DNA from: Fallopia convolvulus
Lineage: Eukaryota; Streptophyta; Magnoliopsida; Caryophyllales; Polygonaceae
NCBI GenBank assembly: GCA_964016875.1
Contig: OZ024736.1
Location: 42,068,707-42,132,706, forward strand
DNA: 64,000 nucleotides
Direction: 5' to 3'
Below the pieces are notes generated by a model. The model was not told the origin of the DNA. It searched no databases and saw only the letters and a list, made by a program, of their open reading frames with translations. Shown here one piece after another: positions 1 through 10,097 of this stretch. A program made the translations under genes and the position numbers. The stretch's first letter is position 1. Each line of letters begins with the position of its first letter.

Positions 1-59
1 TATTTTCAAATGTGAAAATACATTTATAAAATAAATTAAATCGGTGTTTGTTTTGTTCT

Positions 60-214
60 GTGGCGGACTTCATCGCTGGATCTTTCAAACGTGTCTTCTA
101 TATCCCACTTGCAGCTGATCAGGGTTTTCTCACCCTCATCCGTCAGAATGCTCTAGCACGACCACTAGTTTAATAGTGGACACCTTAATTGTTTTCCTTA
201 TCAAAAAAGAGAGA
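60..214 (+). mobile_element. LINE 3' end fragment (RNase H C-terminus plus A-rich tail)
   Basis: Reading from base 60 in frame gives VADFIAGSFKRV, then LIRQNALARPLV and a stop at about 171. This parallels the C-terminus of the complete LINE ending near 13621 (VADKIARL...LIRKDALGRPP). A short A-rich tail follows (near 203-220). I read it as the 5'-truncated end of a plant LINE, entering from left of the window. The identification rests on similarity to the other copy in this window; the fragment is too short for independent domain recognition. Confidence 0.6.
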
Positions 215-676
215 GAAAAATCACGTTTCCTTACTTATTTTTGTTAGTTTTAAGAATGTGTACTAACTTATTTGTGCTACTCAACTAAGATAGGATTTGG
301 TCTAACCAATCTTAAGACATTTCAAGTGACGAATATTAAAAATAATTATTAGGTAAGAATTACTTTTCCATAATAAAGAGAACAAGGCTTACGTTGATAT
401 TAATTCTTCCAATCAAATTTAACTGCCGTTTAAGAAATTAAGATTTGATCTAAATTAAGTGTCGTTCAACACTGCAATTATTACTTTCAAACATGCTTTT
501 TATTAAAGAGTATTCTCTCTCATATTTCTAATGTTCTCTTTTAGTCCATTAGTCCTTCATCTTCCAAATAAAAGTGGGATTTAGTAGTAGATGAAGAGTA
601 GTGGAATATAGGTTTTGGGAAGTTAAAACTACGAAGTAATACGTCATTTTCTGCAGTAAATGGGAGAGTTTTTAGA
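215..676. other. AT-rich intergenic stretch
   Basis: No reading frame, RNA gene or repeat boundary could be supported here. Confidence 0.5.
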
Positions 677-844
677 CTATTAGAATGCATTCCCACATCT
701 AAAGTTGGGACATATCTTACCTAATATATATACCCTTAGGCTACTTCTCATATTGTCAATTGGTTTTAGGATGGAACCCCATTGGGCTTGTGTACTGAGC
801 TTATGTATACACGCGGTCCATGAACTCCACATGGTCGCCCACGG
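677..844 (+). repeat. Inverted TRIM LTR-like copy
   Basis: This block is the reverse complement, with scattered mismatches, of the two LTR-like blocks at about 845-1010 and 1292-1457. It begins with a TTAGAATGCATTC-type end and runs through the shared GGAACCCCATTGGGCTTGT segment. It makes a large fold-back with the right-hand copy. It is either a solo LTR of a sister element in opposite orientation or a rearranged part of the same element. Confidence 0.6.
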
Positions 845-1457
845 ATTTTGACATGGGCCGATAATCTGGGGGTCGTGCGTGTAACGGGCCTAGCATACAA
901 GCCCAATGAGGTTCCAACCCAAAACCATATGGCAATGGGTGGAGTAGCACATTGGGTTATATACTAGGCTTTCTTAATCTCAAGTTTCCCATGTGGGATA
1001 ACTCTCAACACGCCCCCTCAAGTGCAACTGCCTGGGCCAGTTGACACTTGGACAGAACCCCTCAAGGCTTGCGAACCGTCATATTTGGATCGGTCGCTCC
1101 TTTATTGGGCGGGCTGCTTGAATGTGCTCTCATAAGGCCGACAAGTCCGAATCAATCCCTCAAGGCTCGCAAACCGCCACTTTTGGGATCGGTCGCTTCT
1201 TTATTGGGCGGACTGCCTGAACGGGCCCATGAAGCCAGCAAACCCGAAGACTCCGGGAAAGAACCCACACCGCAACCTGCTCTGATACCAAGATAAAGTC
1301 CGGTGTGTCGACAATCTGGGGGTCGTGCGTGTAACGGGCCTAGCATACAAGCCCAATGAAGTTCCAACCCAAAACCATATGACAATAGGAGGAGTAGCCC
1401 AAGGATATATATACTAGGTAAGATATGTTCCAACTTTACATGTGAGAATGCATTCTA
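845..1457 (-). mobile_element. TRIM-type (terminal-repeat in miniature) retrotransposon
   Basis: Two direct repeats of about 165 bp lie at about 845-1010 and 1292-1457, both carrying the GGGGGTCGTGCGTGTAACGG core. They flank an interior of about 280 bp with no pol coding. Read on the minus strand, the left repeat starts with TGTTGAGAGTTATCCCACAT and is preceded by a G-rich polypurine tract (TTGAGGGGGCG, 1011-1021). GCTCTGATACCA at 1279-1290 is the complement of a primer-binding site for initiator tRNA-Met, directly beside the right repeat. LTRs, PBS and PPT without coding is the TRIM definition. The interior holds a diverged tandem duplication of about 98 bp (from 1059 and 1157). Confidence 0.7.
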
Positions 1458-1831
1458 ATATAGACTAATTAATTTAGCCTTAATACTTATGCATGTGTCT
1501 AGAACGAGAGTTAAATCCGATCAGAGGAAGTATTTGAGAAGTCGTATTGGGAGGAAAAAAGTGACTAACAAAATGACAATACTTGAGAAGGATAAAGAGT
1601 TTACATATTATTACTTCAAATTTTTAGTTAAAAAATTCGAAGTTAATTCCCACCCAAAAAAACGATTCGAAGTTAATGTGTTGTGCTTGGAACAATCCCA
1701 AATTATGGACCCACAAATTTTAAGAAGTTCAAATAAAATTTGAGCCTAATATAATCGAACAAAAATTCAAAAAATAGTTTTACCGAAGTGGGACTACTAC
1801 TACACAAGTCTTATTTGAGCCTAATATAGTT
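1458..1831. other. Unassigned AT-rich intergenic DNA
   Basis: An 84-codon open frame occurs here but shows no recognisable domain or promoter. I treat it as chance. Confidence 0.4.
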
Positions 1832-1836
1832 AGTTT

Positions 1837-2487
1837 TGATTGGTTTTTAGATGCGTATAAGCGGAATTTCAGAAACAATTTCTTGCACCTAAACATAGAT
1901 CTAAAGCATTTTTGATTAGAGACAAATTAGGGTTAGTAGAATACCTCTTGATGCGTTATTAGGGTTCTTCCTTCGAGAGAAAAAGCCTCAATTGTGACTT
2001 CTCTAATCAGTCCACACGAGTACGGGATCAGGATCTCCTTCGCTTCCGATTGCTAGATCGAAGTGCCAAAGACTAGAAAAAGGTTGGAAGAAGAGAGCTT
2101 TTTTTTCTTACGTAAAAACTTCTGAAAACCCTAGATCTCTTCTTCCCTTTAAAAAGGACTTATATATTTATTTCCCCAAATAAATATATCCTTTTAATTC
2201 TCAATAATATCTAATATATTTATTGATAATTAACTCTTTTCTTATTGGACTAAAACCCTATGTCTGACAAAGACTTTCAGCCCGCTGATCCAGCCCGTCA
2301 ACTCAATGTGTGTGACCTCATAGGACCCATCTATAATAGCTATGGATTAAACTATTTAATCCATTAATCGTAGTTGGTTTCTAGCAAAACACTATGACTC
2401 CTAAAATAAACGGATTGAATCTCTTTATCAATCGTCCTATTCCATATTCGGTAATTGCAACTTTTATTAAAGGACACAATTCCTTCA
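1837..2487 (-). repeat. Copia solo LTR
   Basis: A block of about 651 bp is closely similar to both LTRs of the Copia element at 37751-45673. It starts TGATTGG (TGAAGGG in the others) and ends CCTTCA. The 5-bp sequence AGTTT flanks it on both sides (1832-1836 and 2488-2492). This target-site duplication with no interior shows a solo LTR left by recombination between LTRs. The strand follows the orientation of the full-length copy. Confidence 0.9.
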
Positions 2488-2810
2488 AGTTTTTCTATAA
2501 ACAGTTTTAATTTGTCCTTGTTCTGTTGAAAAATGTTACAAGTTAGTTGAGACATAGAAGAGTGAAAGAGAAGATTGAGAGAAACAATGTATGTGTTTCA
2601 TTCATCTGTTAAAAACTAACTATTACACAACTTACTAGAGTATTTATACACCTGGCGAACAAACATATGACGAGCTGTTAGCGGCAACAAATACCGCCAG
2701 TTCATAACTATTTCTTCACTCCGCCTTCAATCCAGCTTTAAAATCTAAAATAAGCATCTTCAGGTCTTCTTCCTCCTACAAACGCCCATAAATATATGTT
2801 AAAACCCCAC

Positions 2811-3480
2811 CTAAATACACAACATAATTGTGCATATCAGCAACTCATAAGGTGATTTGTTTTTCAAAGAAGAAAGAGGGCTCCTATTAATAAAAAAGGT
2901 GGTTGTAAGAATACAATAACCCGAATATTTGTGTAGAACATTAATTTGGAAAAATAAAGCCCTTGCAACTTCTAGAAGATGTTTGTGCTTTCTCTCCACT
3001 ATACCATTTTGATGTGGAGATTCAACACATAAAGTTTGATGTTGAATACCTTTGGAAGAATAAAATTGGAGAGCACTTGGATCAGAAAGTCCAAGAGCGT
3101 TATCAGTCCTGAATGCTTTAACAGAAGCAAGGAAATGTGTTTTCACCATAGCAACAAGGGATTGAAGAATAGTCAAGGCATTACTTTTATCTGTCATCAA
3201 AAAAGTCCAAGTACTCCTAGTATTGTGATCACCAAGGTAAGGAAATACCTAAAGCCATGCATTATGAGTAGAATGACGGTACAGGCCCCATGTATCAACA
3301 TGAATCAAGTCCAAAATGGGTACTGGAATGACTAGAAGAAGAGTGGAAAATTTTTCTATGTTGCTTGGCTTTAGGACAAATATGACATATGGTATGAGGT
3401 TTAGCAACATGTTTACGAAAAGATAAGCTAGAATTTTGATCATAAGAAGGATAACCAAGTTTACAATGCCATAGTTCCAA
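2811..3480 (-). pseudogene. Copia pol fragment: GAG-pre-integrase and integrase core
   Basis: On the minus strand from 3480, ELWHCKLGYPS resembles the Copia pre-integrase H-rich start and CHICPKAKQH the paired cysteines. From 3200, FRTDNALGL and SPHQNGIVERKHKHLLEVAR are the second Asp and the Glu-bearing block of the integrase catalytic core. The two parts are in different frames and no reverse transcriptase or RNase H follows, so the gene is a remnant. Neighbouring LTRs place it in the small Copia element. Confidence 0.85.
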
Positions 3481-3656
3481 GCTATTGAAGAAGAATCGAG
3501 AAAGAACTTGATCGACCTAATTTCCGTCTGATACCATGTTACAAACTAGTTGAGAGAGAGAAGAGTGAAAGAAAACATTGAGAGGGAAAAATGTTTGTTT
3601 TCATTCATCTGTCAAAAACTAACTATTACACGGTTTAACAGAGTATTTATACTCTT

Positions 3657-3792
3657 TTTTTTATTAGATAAGAATTAGGATTCACTCCTAGACTAAAAGT
3701 CCTTGCGGATGAGAACTAAAAGTTCTGGTGAGTTCCGAATCGCACTAATAGGAAGATTGCGACCCATTTTAGCTATTTGGTTAGCCACAATG
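3657..3792 (-). mobile_element. 5'-truncated LINE insertion
   Basis: The minus strand reads GAACTTTTAGTTCTCATCCG and ends in a short poly-A (poly-T at 3657-3662). It resembles the 3' end of the full-length LINE at 13580-13668. The flanks GAGTATTTATACTCTT (3641-3656) and GAGTATCTATACTCTT (3793-3808) are a 16-bp target-site duplication with one mismatch. It sits inside the right LTR of the small Copia, so it inserted later. Confidence 0.85.
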
Positions 3793-3931
3793 GAGTATCT
3801 ATACTCTTTGTACATTTGGTAGACTTAGTCAACAATACAATACTCAACAAAAAGTATTTCAAAAATAGCATTTTCTGGGTTAAGCTTCTTCTTTTCCGCA
3901 GAATACATATACAAATACCTTTACTTGTGCA

Positions 3932-4148
3932 AAATAGTCATTTAGACACTTGATATTTGTGTTTGTTCTATTACACACTTGAATTTAATCTTTTGTGTTC
4001 TATTAAACACCTCGTCGCTGAGACTCTTTCAAGTGTTAAACACGCGCACTGAGTTGTTAATTTTTTTTCCCAAATAATAGATCATAAAAGGTTAAATTCA
4101 AATGTTCATTAGAACAAAACCAAAGGTCATGTGTTTAAATGACTATTT
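3932..4148. mobile_element. MITE with ~60-bp terminal inverted repeats
   Basis: The left end AAATAGTCATTTAGACACTT and the inverse of the right end AAATAGTCATTTAAACACAT align for about 60 bp. The whole unit is about 217 bp with no coding. Superfamily is not clear because the flanking duplication could not be fixed. Confidence 0.7.
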
Positions 4149-4156
4149 AAAAAAAT

Positions 4157-5387
4157 AGGGAAATTCCGTCTGGTATCCTTGAACTTATAGCTTTTTCGAA
4201 TGGTGCCCCCAAAAAAACTTAATCCGTAAAATACCCCCGAATTTTTGGAAAATACTGGCCCGTGCCCTTTCACTCCTTTTCCTTCTATTAGTACATATTT
4301 CCGTTAGATATTTTATATAAAAGAAAAAGAAAAAGAAAAAGAAAAAATGCCAAAATAAGGGTTTGAGACTTTGAGTTACCAAAAAAATCAAAACTGTTTT
4401 ATATGCCTCCCGAATCGTCCGTGTTGGTTGGTTTTTGCCGCCGTCGACGATTTCGCTAGGATGTGGTGGCGATTGGGTGGCTCTGGTACACGAAGAGAGC
4501 CATTTCACTCTCATGTACTCCGCTTTCCGCCAAGGGGGATGTGCACCCCTTTCCTCTTCAAGCTCTACTTCGCCGCCTCCAACAAGGCGGAGACGATCCG
4601 CGCCTTGCCGACGAATATGAACGGAAGAGATTGAAGGATTGTCTTGTATGTTCCCGTCGATCGAGCGATTTCAAACTCCGATCTAAAATTAACGTCAATC
4701 AGCAGTCTTTCCCCGCTGGATATTGAAGAATTTAGGGCAAATTTCAACGTCAATCGGCTATCATTGTTGCTCCCATTGAAGCAATTGCAGCGATTCCGGC
4801 CGCATTTAGCCGCCGTGAGAGCCATCGATTGCTTGTCGTTGTTGTCCTGGATGAAATTCTGAACCATATTCGCCAGGCACAACGAGCCTTGGCTCGAAAG
4901 CGGTGCCGGCTACACAGTCCTTAGAAATGTGAGCCTCGCCGCCAGCGACGGTCTGCTTCTCGGCGGTGGAGACGTGGAGGACTCCAGGAAATTGTCGATC
5001 GAACAGTTGTCGGAGTTGCGACTTGAAGACCAGCTTGCTAGAATCAAGAGCTCAAACTGATTCTCTAAAGGCATGATTGGTGGTGTAAATTCCTTGAAAA
5101 TTGAACCGAAAATTGATGCTCTAGTCAGTTGTTGATGAGAATTCAAGCATCCGTCAGTCGTTCAACACTTTTTCCTGAGCTATTGAAGCTTCTGGAAAAA
5201 CTTTCTTGAGTTTAATCCTCACACAGTACAGTTTTTAAATAGGCATGTAAACGAAAGTTGGAGTATATTTAAGAAAGGGCACGGGCCGGAATTTTGCAAA
5301 AACTCAGGGGCATTTTACAGCTTAAGTTTTTTTTTGGACACTATCCGGAAAAATCACAAGTTCGGGGGTACCAGACGCAATTTCCCT
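4157..5387. mobile_element. Long-TIR DNA element carrying gene-like sequence (Pack-TYPE/Pack-MULE candidate)
   Basis: Inverted ends of about 125 bp begin AGGGAAATTCCGTCTGG on the left and AGGGAAATTGCGTCTGG on the inverse right. Flanks TAAAAAAAT and TAAAAAATA could be a 9-bp Mutator-type duplication with slippage, though they are low-complexity. The interior (about 4420-5070) is much more GC-rich than its surroundings and has coding-like stretches on the + strand. No transposase is present. TIRs around GC-rich gene-like filler is the structure of a Pack-MULE. Confidence 0.65.
4420..5060 (+). pseudogene. Captured coding-like fragment(s), parent unknown
   Basis: Several frames are used in turn. 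Near 4640-4862 one reads SSLSPLDIEEFRANFNVNRL and LLLPLKQLQRFRPHLAAVRA. Near 4885-5060 another reads EPWLESGAGYTVLRNVSLAA followed by EQLSELRLEDQLARIKSSN and a stop. The balanced, leucine- and charge-rich composition looks like exon sequence rather than chance. I do not recognise the parent gene. Frame changes suggest decay or joined exons. Confidence 0.4.
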
Positions 5388-6097
5388 TAAAAAATATTCA
5401 AAGAGCATTATGTTATTGGGCTTTTGAATGTATGAAAGCACCAGAATTTATGGAGTTTAATGAGCTCTATAAATTCTGGCCCAGTAACATGATCACCCAC
5501 AAAGACATGACATGCCTTAATATTCTAAATTTGACAACATCGTCCTGCCTCCTCCTATCCGGTTTGACGATTTGTACGTACACTATATAATAAGTTGGTA
5601 ACTGTAACAAAGATGGCACAACCCCAACGTACATACAACATACAAGTACAAAGACACACTACTAGGGTTAATGTGTATGAAATGCAGATTGTTTGTGATT
5701 GAGAGTATGCATCTCAACTTGCAAAGAGATTTGAAATTAATTCATTCATTAATGTCGGTGTAGGATTTTGATTTGTTTGCTCTTTTCCTAATTAATCAAC
5801 CAAATTACAAAACCTTTAATTTTTAGAGGCAAGAAGATCTTTTTGATCGATATGGTCGGCCTTTTATTTTATTTTATATTAAATATGATAGATAACCTTG
5901 TAATCGAAGACAATAAGCTTATCAGAAGCCGCCCTCTCCTCTCGCCTCTAGTGGCTGGGCGGTTTCAGTCAGGTTTTCTCTTACTTAACTTGGAACAATT
6001 TATCATATTAATCTTCATCAAATTTCCATTTTCCGGAGTTGCTTCTGAAATTTATGAGATCAGGATTACTTATTCAGTTATTCTAAGAACTTCTAAT
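5388..6097. other. Intergenic DNA without recognised features
   Basis: Only short chance frames were seen, including one of 118 codons that runs on into the next repeat. Confidence 0.4.
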
Positions 6098-6720
6098 CAG
6101 GGGCGTAGTCAGAAATTTATCATTGTAGGGACCAAATTTTTTTCCAATATATTTAATGTATATTTTGAAAAAGATGTAGAAATAAAAAATCAAATTTAGA
6201 TAAAGAAGAGAACATATTTTATAGAAGAGGACTAAAAAATTTCAAAATGTAATTACATTAATAAACACGAGTTTGTAATGACAACTTATATAATTATGGA
6301 TTATGTTTAAGACTACATTTATTTTAAGAAAAACAAAAATATTTTAAAATACAAATTAATTGAATCTATAGATATTAAAAGCTCGTAACTAAAAAATAAA
6401 ACTCAAACATAAACTCTCGTACTAATAAGGAATTGTATGATTTGATATATCCCAACAATAACTTATTGTTTCAAAGTTTTCGAGTTCAATCACATTATGA
6501 AAGGAGGATGTTTAACAAAAGATAAAACATTCTAACTAAGTAAATGACTTGTTAAAAGTGGTTTGTATATATCCAATCTTCAAATGTTCATAACTTTTTG
6601 CTCAGATATCACAATTGAGCTTATAATCAAAGCTATTGACAAGAGGAACATATATACGGACAAAATTTTGGATTGGGAGGCCATGGCCCCCACCCACCCC
6701 AACATAGCTCCGCCCAGCTG
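6098..6720. mobile_element. hAT-like non-autonomous element, CAGGGGC family (copy 1)
   Basis: It starts CAGGGGCGTAGTCAGAAATT and its inverse end reads CAGCTGGGCGGAGC, around an AT-rich core. Copies at 36041-36680 and 55246-55857 share the layout. An 8-bp flanking duplication seen at the other two copies is not apparent here. Confidence 0.6.
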
Positions 6721-7023
6721 AGTGATCTTACACGTGATATCAATCATAAGATCATTTCAGCACAATATATCTACAAGAAACCTAAATTTTGCAAAATATC
6801 CGAGTACAGTGACTTGTTAGTTTATTAATGTTGTTGCAGGCCTAGGTACATATAGATGGTACGCAGGTTCATAGGCGCATGTTCCTTAAAGTTCCAACTC
6901 ATCAATCTAACAATTTCTATTTTCGGTACAAAATCCCTCGTTTCCAGCTACAATGTATATATGCGCATGATAAACGAAACGTAAGTTGTAATTTCAAGGT
7001 ATAAGTTATATGTATGCAGACCT
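6721..7023. other. Intergenic, nothing recognised
   Basis: No feature could be supported up to the target duplication of the downstream LINE. Confidence 0.4.
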
Positions 7024-7040
7024 ATCAATGGCTTCCTCTG
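7024..7040 (+). repeat. LINE target-site duplication, left copy
   Basis: 17 bases, identical to 13669-13685, ending exactly where the LINE begins. Confidence 0.9.
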
Positions 7041-7049
7041 ACGGCATTA

Positions 7050-7429
7050 TGGAGAACCGAAAACTCTCTCCCGAACCCCCTCGACAACCTAGCCTCCAAA
7101 AACCAAAGAACCCCCAAATTAAGAACCCTAGATTCCAAATCTATACACAAATTCGAGCCTTGCTATGGATTTCTCTGGCTAAAGCCGTGAGCAATGATGA
7201 ATCCAAGTATGTTGGGACTCCAATTCGTGGTTTTTCGTCCAGATTTCTTTCGACGTTGCACCCCGATCGAGTCTCGAGAAAATTCTTCCGGGTCAGTTTT
7301 GAAGCAACTATGGCCACTCGATTGATGGGGGATTTACCATCTAACCAAATTTGGCGACGAGAAGGTACAAGGGGTATCTACAACAAAGAAGAAAGGGCAA
7401 ATTGGAGGCTAGGGTTGGTAAGAATTTGA
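7050..7429 (+). CDS. Short ORF at the LINE 5' end, unknown
   Basis: An ATG nine bases inside the element opens a frame of about 126 codons, proline- and arginine-rich at its start (MENRKLSPEPPRQPSLQKPK). It lies where ORF1 or a 5' leader would be expected. No domain is recognised. It may be a broken N-terminal part of ORF1, as the next long frame starts 220 bases on in the same frame. Confidence 0.3.
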
Positions 7430-7648
7430 TACAGTGCGAGCCTGTTGATTGGGAGTGAGGGGGGCGTCATGGAGCGGATTACCGAGATGTTGTATCTCGG
7501 GGCTTGGAGACGGATGGGGAAGTTAAGGCTGAAGCTACATCGGTGCCATAGGTTTGTCAATGAATGACTTCGGGGGGACAATCCCATCAGGTTGCTTCTT
7601 TCCTTCCCGTTAGTTGTTAATTTAATCCTGCACTGGAACTTTTCTGAG

Positions 7649-9052
7649 ATGTGTGAGCTCTATACCTACATATGGAATTGTTGGGTAGAAGGGATGAACA
7701 AATTACCTATTAGCTATTGCTGTGTTTTGATGAAAATATCACCTGCTTGTTTTATGATTTCTGGCAATGTGAGTCATCTGTATTGTGATAGAGCTTTTGT
7801 TATGATATTGATTAGCTTAAGCTACTGGGGTTGTTTTTTGTTTATAATGGATTGGATGAATTACTTTGAAAAGGAAAAAATGAGTATGTTTAGGAAAAGG
7901 AAGAAAGGCAAAAGCTCCTGTAAAGAGGTGTTAGTCTGTGACCCTCTCTTCTCTAAAGAACATGGTGAGATTGAGTCTTCTCATTCTCAATTTGAACCAA
8001 TGCCTACCATGGTCAAAATGACCTTAAAGGGTGGCAAAGAAAACAAGCCTTTTGAGGCAGGACCTTCGAGGTCTAATAAAGAACAAGACATAAGAATGAT
8101 TGACATGTCGACTTGCTTAAACCAGTTGTCAAGGTTAAAAGAAAACAGTTACCAATTCAAAGAAACCTATCTACTTGCGTTTGTCCTTGGGGATCCCTTT
8201 GAGGCAGCCAGGTCTTGTAATGCTTATGGAGTTGCTTGGTATTCTGGTATACCCTATGATGTAAAAATGGATAATGAGCTCAGCTATGGTTGTTATTTGA
8301 GGTTTGTGACCTCTATGATATGTATTAGTTGGGAGACTACTATTATGATCCATGTTATGTGTATGACTAAGGAACTAAAATCCAAGGATGATTACATCTC
8401 CTATGATTGGGTGAATAATCTGAGGAGTCTAATTGATGAAATTAAGCCGAGTATCATTTATGATATACACCTGGATTGTAGTTATGAAGATAACATGTCT
8501 TTAATCAATGGAAGTGTTTATGTCTACCTGCTGCAAATTTCTGTTTATGTAGTGTTATTCTGGATCAATAGCAATCTCTTAGATCCATGGTTCTTATTTG
8601 TTTGGAACATGACCAACCTTGTCAATAATGAAACTTGTTTGCCATTGAATAATACTATATTGTTGTATATGCTCACTAATGCAGGAACCATATTGAACCT
8701 CGATCCGATTAGCAAGTATGGCTGGGGTCAGGACTATAAAGAAAGCAAGGAACGTTCGACACAAGGGTTGTACTCCTTATTGAAACAAAGCTTTGCAGTT
8801 TCAAGCTGCAGCAAAGAGTGGGTTAGTTCTGCAATTTGGGGCTGTAGACACCCCTGGCTTATGCTAAATGGAATAAAATTATGTAATTATTATATACGCT
8901 ATGTAACTGGTCCCAAAGTGGTCATGATGTATGGATATAACAGTTTGAACATAGAAAACTTTGACTGTAAACGAACTCTGGCTAAATTGATGTATATAGA
9001 CAGGTTTAGAGAGAAGAGCTCTTTTCCTCACAAGGGCGCTCAAAAATTGTAA
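7649..9052 (+). CDS. LINE ORF1-like protein, 467 aa, no recognised domain
   Basis: The frame is open from 7592; the first ATG is at 7649. So long an open frame in AT-rich DNA is not expected by chance. It has a basic patch (RKRKKGKSSCK) near residue 75, a KGGKENKPFEAGPSRS segment, and then a hydrophobic, tyrosine/tryptophan-rich C-terminal half. Plant L1 ORF1 proteins usually carry a DUF4283 RNA-binding region and a CCHC knuckle. I see neither. Position directly before the endonuclease ORF supports an ORF1 role. It could also be a captured sequence. Confidence 0.45.
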   Translation: MCELYTYIWNCWVEGMNKLPISYCCVLMKISPACFMISGNVSHLYCDRAFVMILISLSYWGCFLFIMDWMNYFEKEKMSMFRKRKKGKSSCKEVLVCDPLFSKEHGEIESSHSQFEPMPTMVKMTLKGGKENKPFEAGPSRSNKEQDIRMIDMSTCLNQLSRLKENSYQFKETYLLAFVLGDPFEAARSCNAYGVAWYSGIPYDVKMDNELSYGCYLRFVTSMICISWETTIMIHVMCMTKELKSKDDYISYDWVNNLRSLIDEIKPSIIYDIHLDCSYEDNMSLINGSVYVYLLQISVYVVLFWINSNLLDPWFLFVWNMTNLVNNETCLPLNNTILLYMLTNAGTILNLDPISKYGWGQDYKESKERSTQGLYSLLKQSFAVSSCSKEWVSSAIWGCRHPWLMLNGIKLCNYYIRYVTGPKVVMMYGYNSLNIENFDCKRTLAKLMYIDRFREKSSFPHKGAQKL

Positions 9053-9493
9053 ATTGAAATTTTGTCTTGGGTTTTACAGGTGTGTACAGGTTAGCTATGT
9101 GGATAAATGCATTATTAGGGGAAAGAAAGGTGCTCAGGACCACCATCAGACTTTTGATTTTATACTAGCTTGTTCTCCTTTTTTGAAGGATATAGATACT
9201 GGTCATTCACTAATTAATAGAATGAAAACATAGAAACTAAGAACAAATATGCCTAAAGAAGTAGTGATAAAAAATAAGGCCACCCCTAAAGGAAGTAATG
9301 ATACAAGGAAAGATATGAAACAAAACAAAGCTGGAATCATGAGTGAACATAAAATCAATCAAGAAATAAATGAAAGAATCGGTCAATCACTACCAAATAG
9401 GATAATTTGTATTGAGAAACAAAAACAACATTTTACACATGCTAGGCCACTGAGACAGGATAATAGTAACCAAACTCATAAATATAAATTAAT

Positions 9494-10096
9494 ATGAAAA
9501 TAGGATCGTGGAATTGTAGGGGAATGGGTCGAAAATCTTTTTGGCCGGAAATCGATTCATTATGCAAAATTAACAGAGTACAAATAATGGCCATAGCGGA
9601 AACAAAAACTGATAAAACCCCTAGTGAACAGGCATGGAGGAGAGCAGGATTTGATAATTTCGTTTGGTCACCTGCGACGGGGAGAGCCGGGGGACTTGGG
9701 GTGATGTGGAAGGAACACCAAATGCCCCAGGAAGAACTTACTGTTTTGATACACCAACCTAGACATATCATCCTAAAATACAACCATATGCCAACTAAAA
9801 GAACTATAGCACTATGTTTTGTTTACGCTCCCCCAAACGCCGATTCGAAAGCAGAATTCTGGCAAAGCCTAACAAACTCATTGCTCAGGTTGAATCTCCC
9901 AATTTTAGTAATTGGAGATCTGAATGAAATCCAAGAGTCAAGTGAAAAACAAGGAGGCGCCTATCCGGAACCACACAGATTTGAACGATTATATAAATTT
10001 AAAAATGAATGTGAATTGGTAGTATCCCCTCTGGGGGAAATCAATTCACATGGAGGAAGAACAAAACGGAGGAAAACAACATATATGAAAAATTAG
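9494..10096 (+). pseudogene. LINE ORF2, endonuclease domain
   Basis: MKIGSWNCRGMGRKSFWPEI is the standard start of the plant LINE endonuclease/exonuclease/phosphatase domain. AIAETKTDK, LCFVYAPPNA and ILVIGDLNEI follow as metal-binding and active-site blocks. The frame ends early because a run of five G at 10033-10037 shifts it. The following codons in the next frame continue the domain into DRVLVSD and TTSDHCKISVDL. ATG at 9494 is the natural ORF2 start. Confidence 0.9.
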
Positions 10097-10097
10097 A

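Larger units (their letters stand above)
2534..3849 (-). mobile_element. Internally deleted Copia retrotransposon
   Basis: LTR-like repeats beginning TGTTACAA lie at 2534 and 3537 and share the following ~120 bp. TCTGATACCA directly precedes 3537 and is the complement of an initiator tRNA-Met primer-binding site, so the element reads on the minus strand. Between the LTRs only the pre-integrase and integrase part of pol survives. The outer end of the right LTR (about 3849) and inner end of the left LTR (about 2689) are estimates. The right LTR contains a LINE insertion. Confidence 0.75.

Noticed and set aside
4321..4346. AAAAAG microsatellite as a functional signal
   Set aside because: Simple repeat within the TIR element, no further support.
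5843..6199. 118-codon open frame
   Set aside because: Runs into the hAT-like element at 6098, no domain, composition of AT-rich non-coding DNA.
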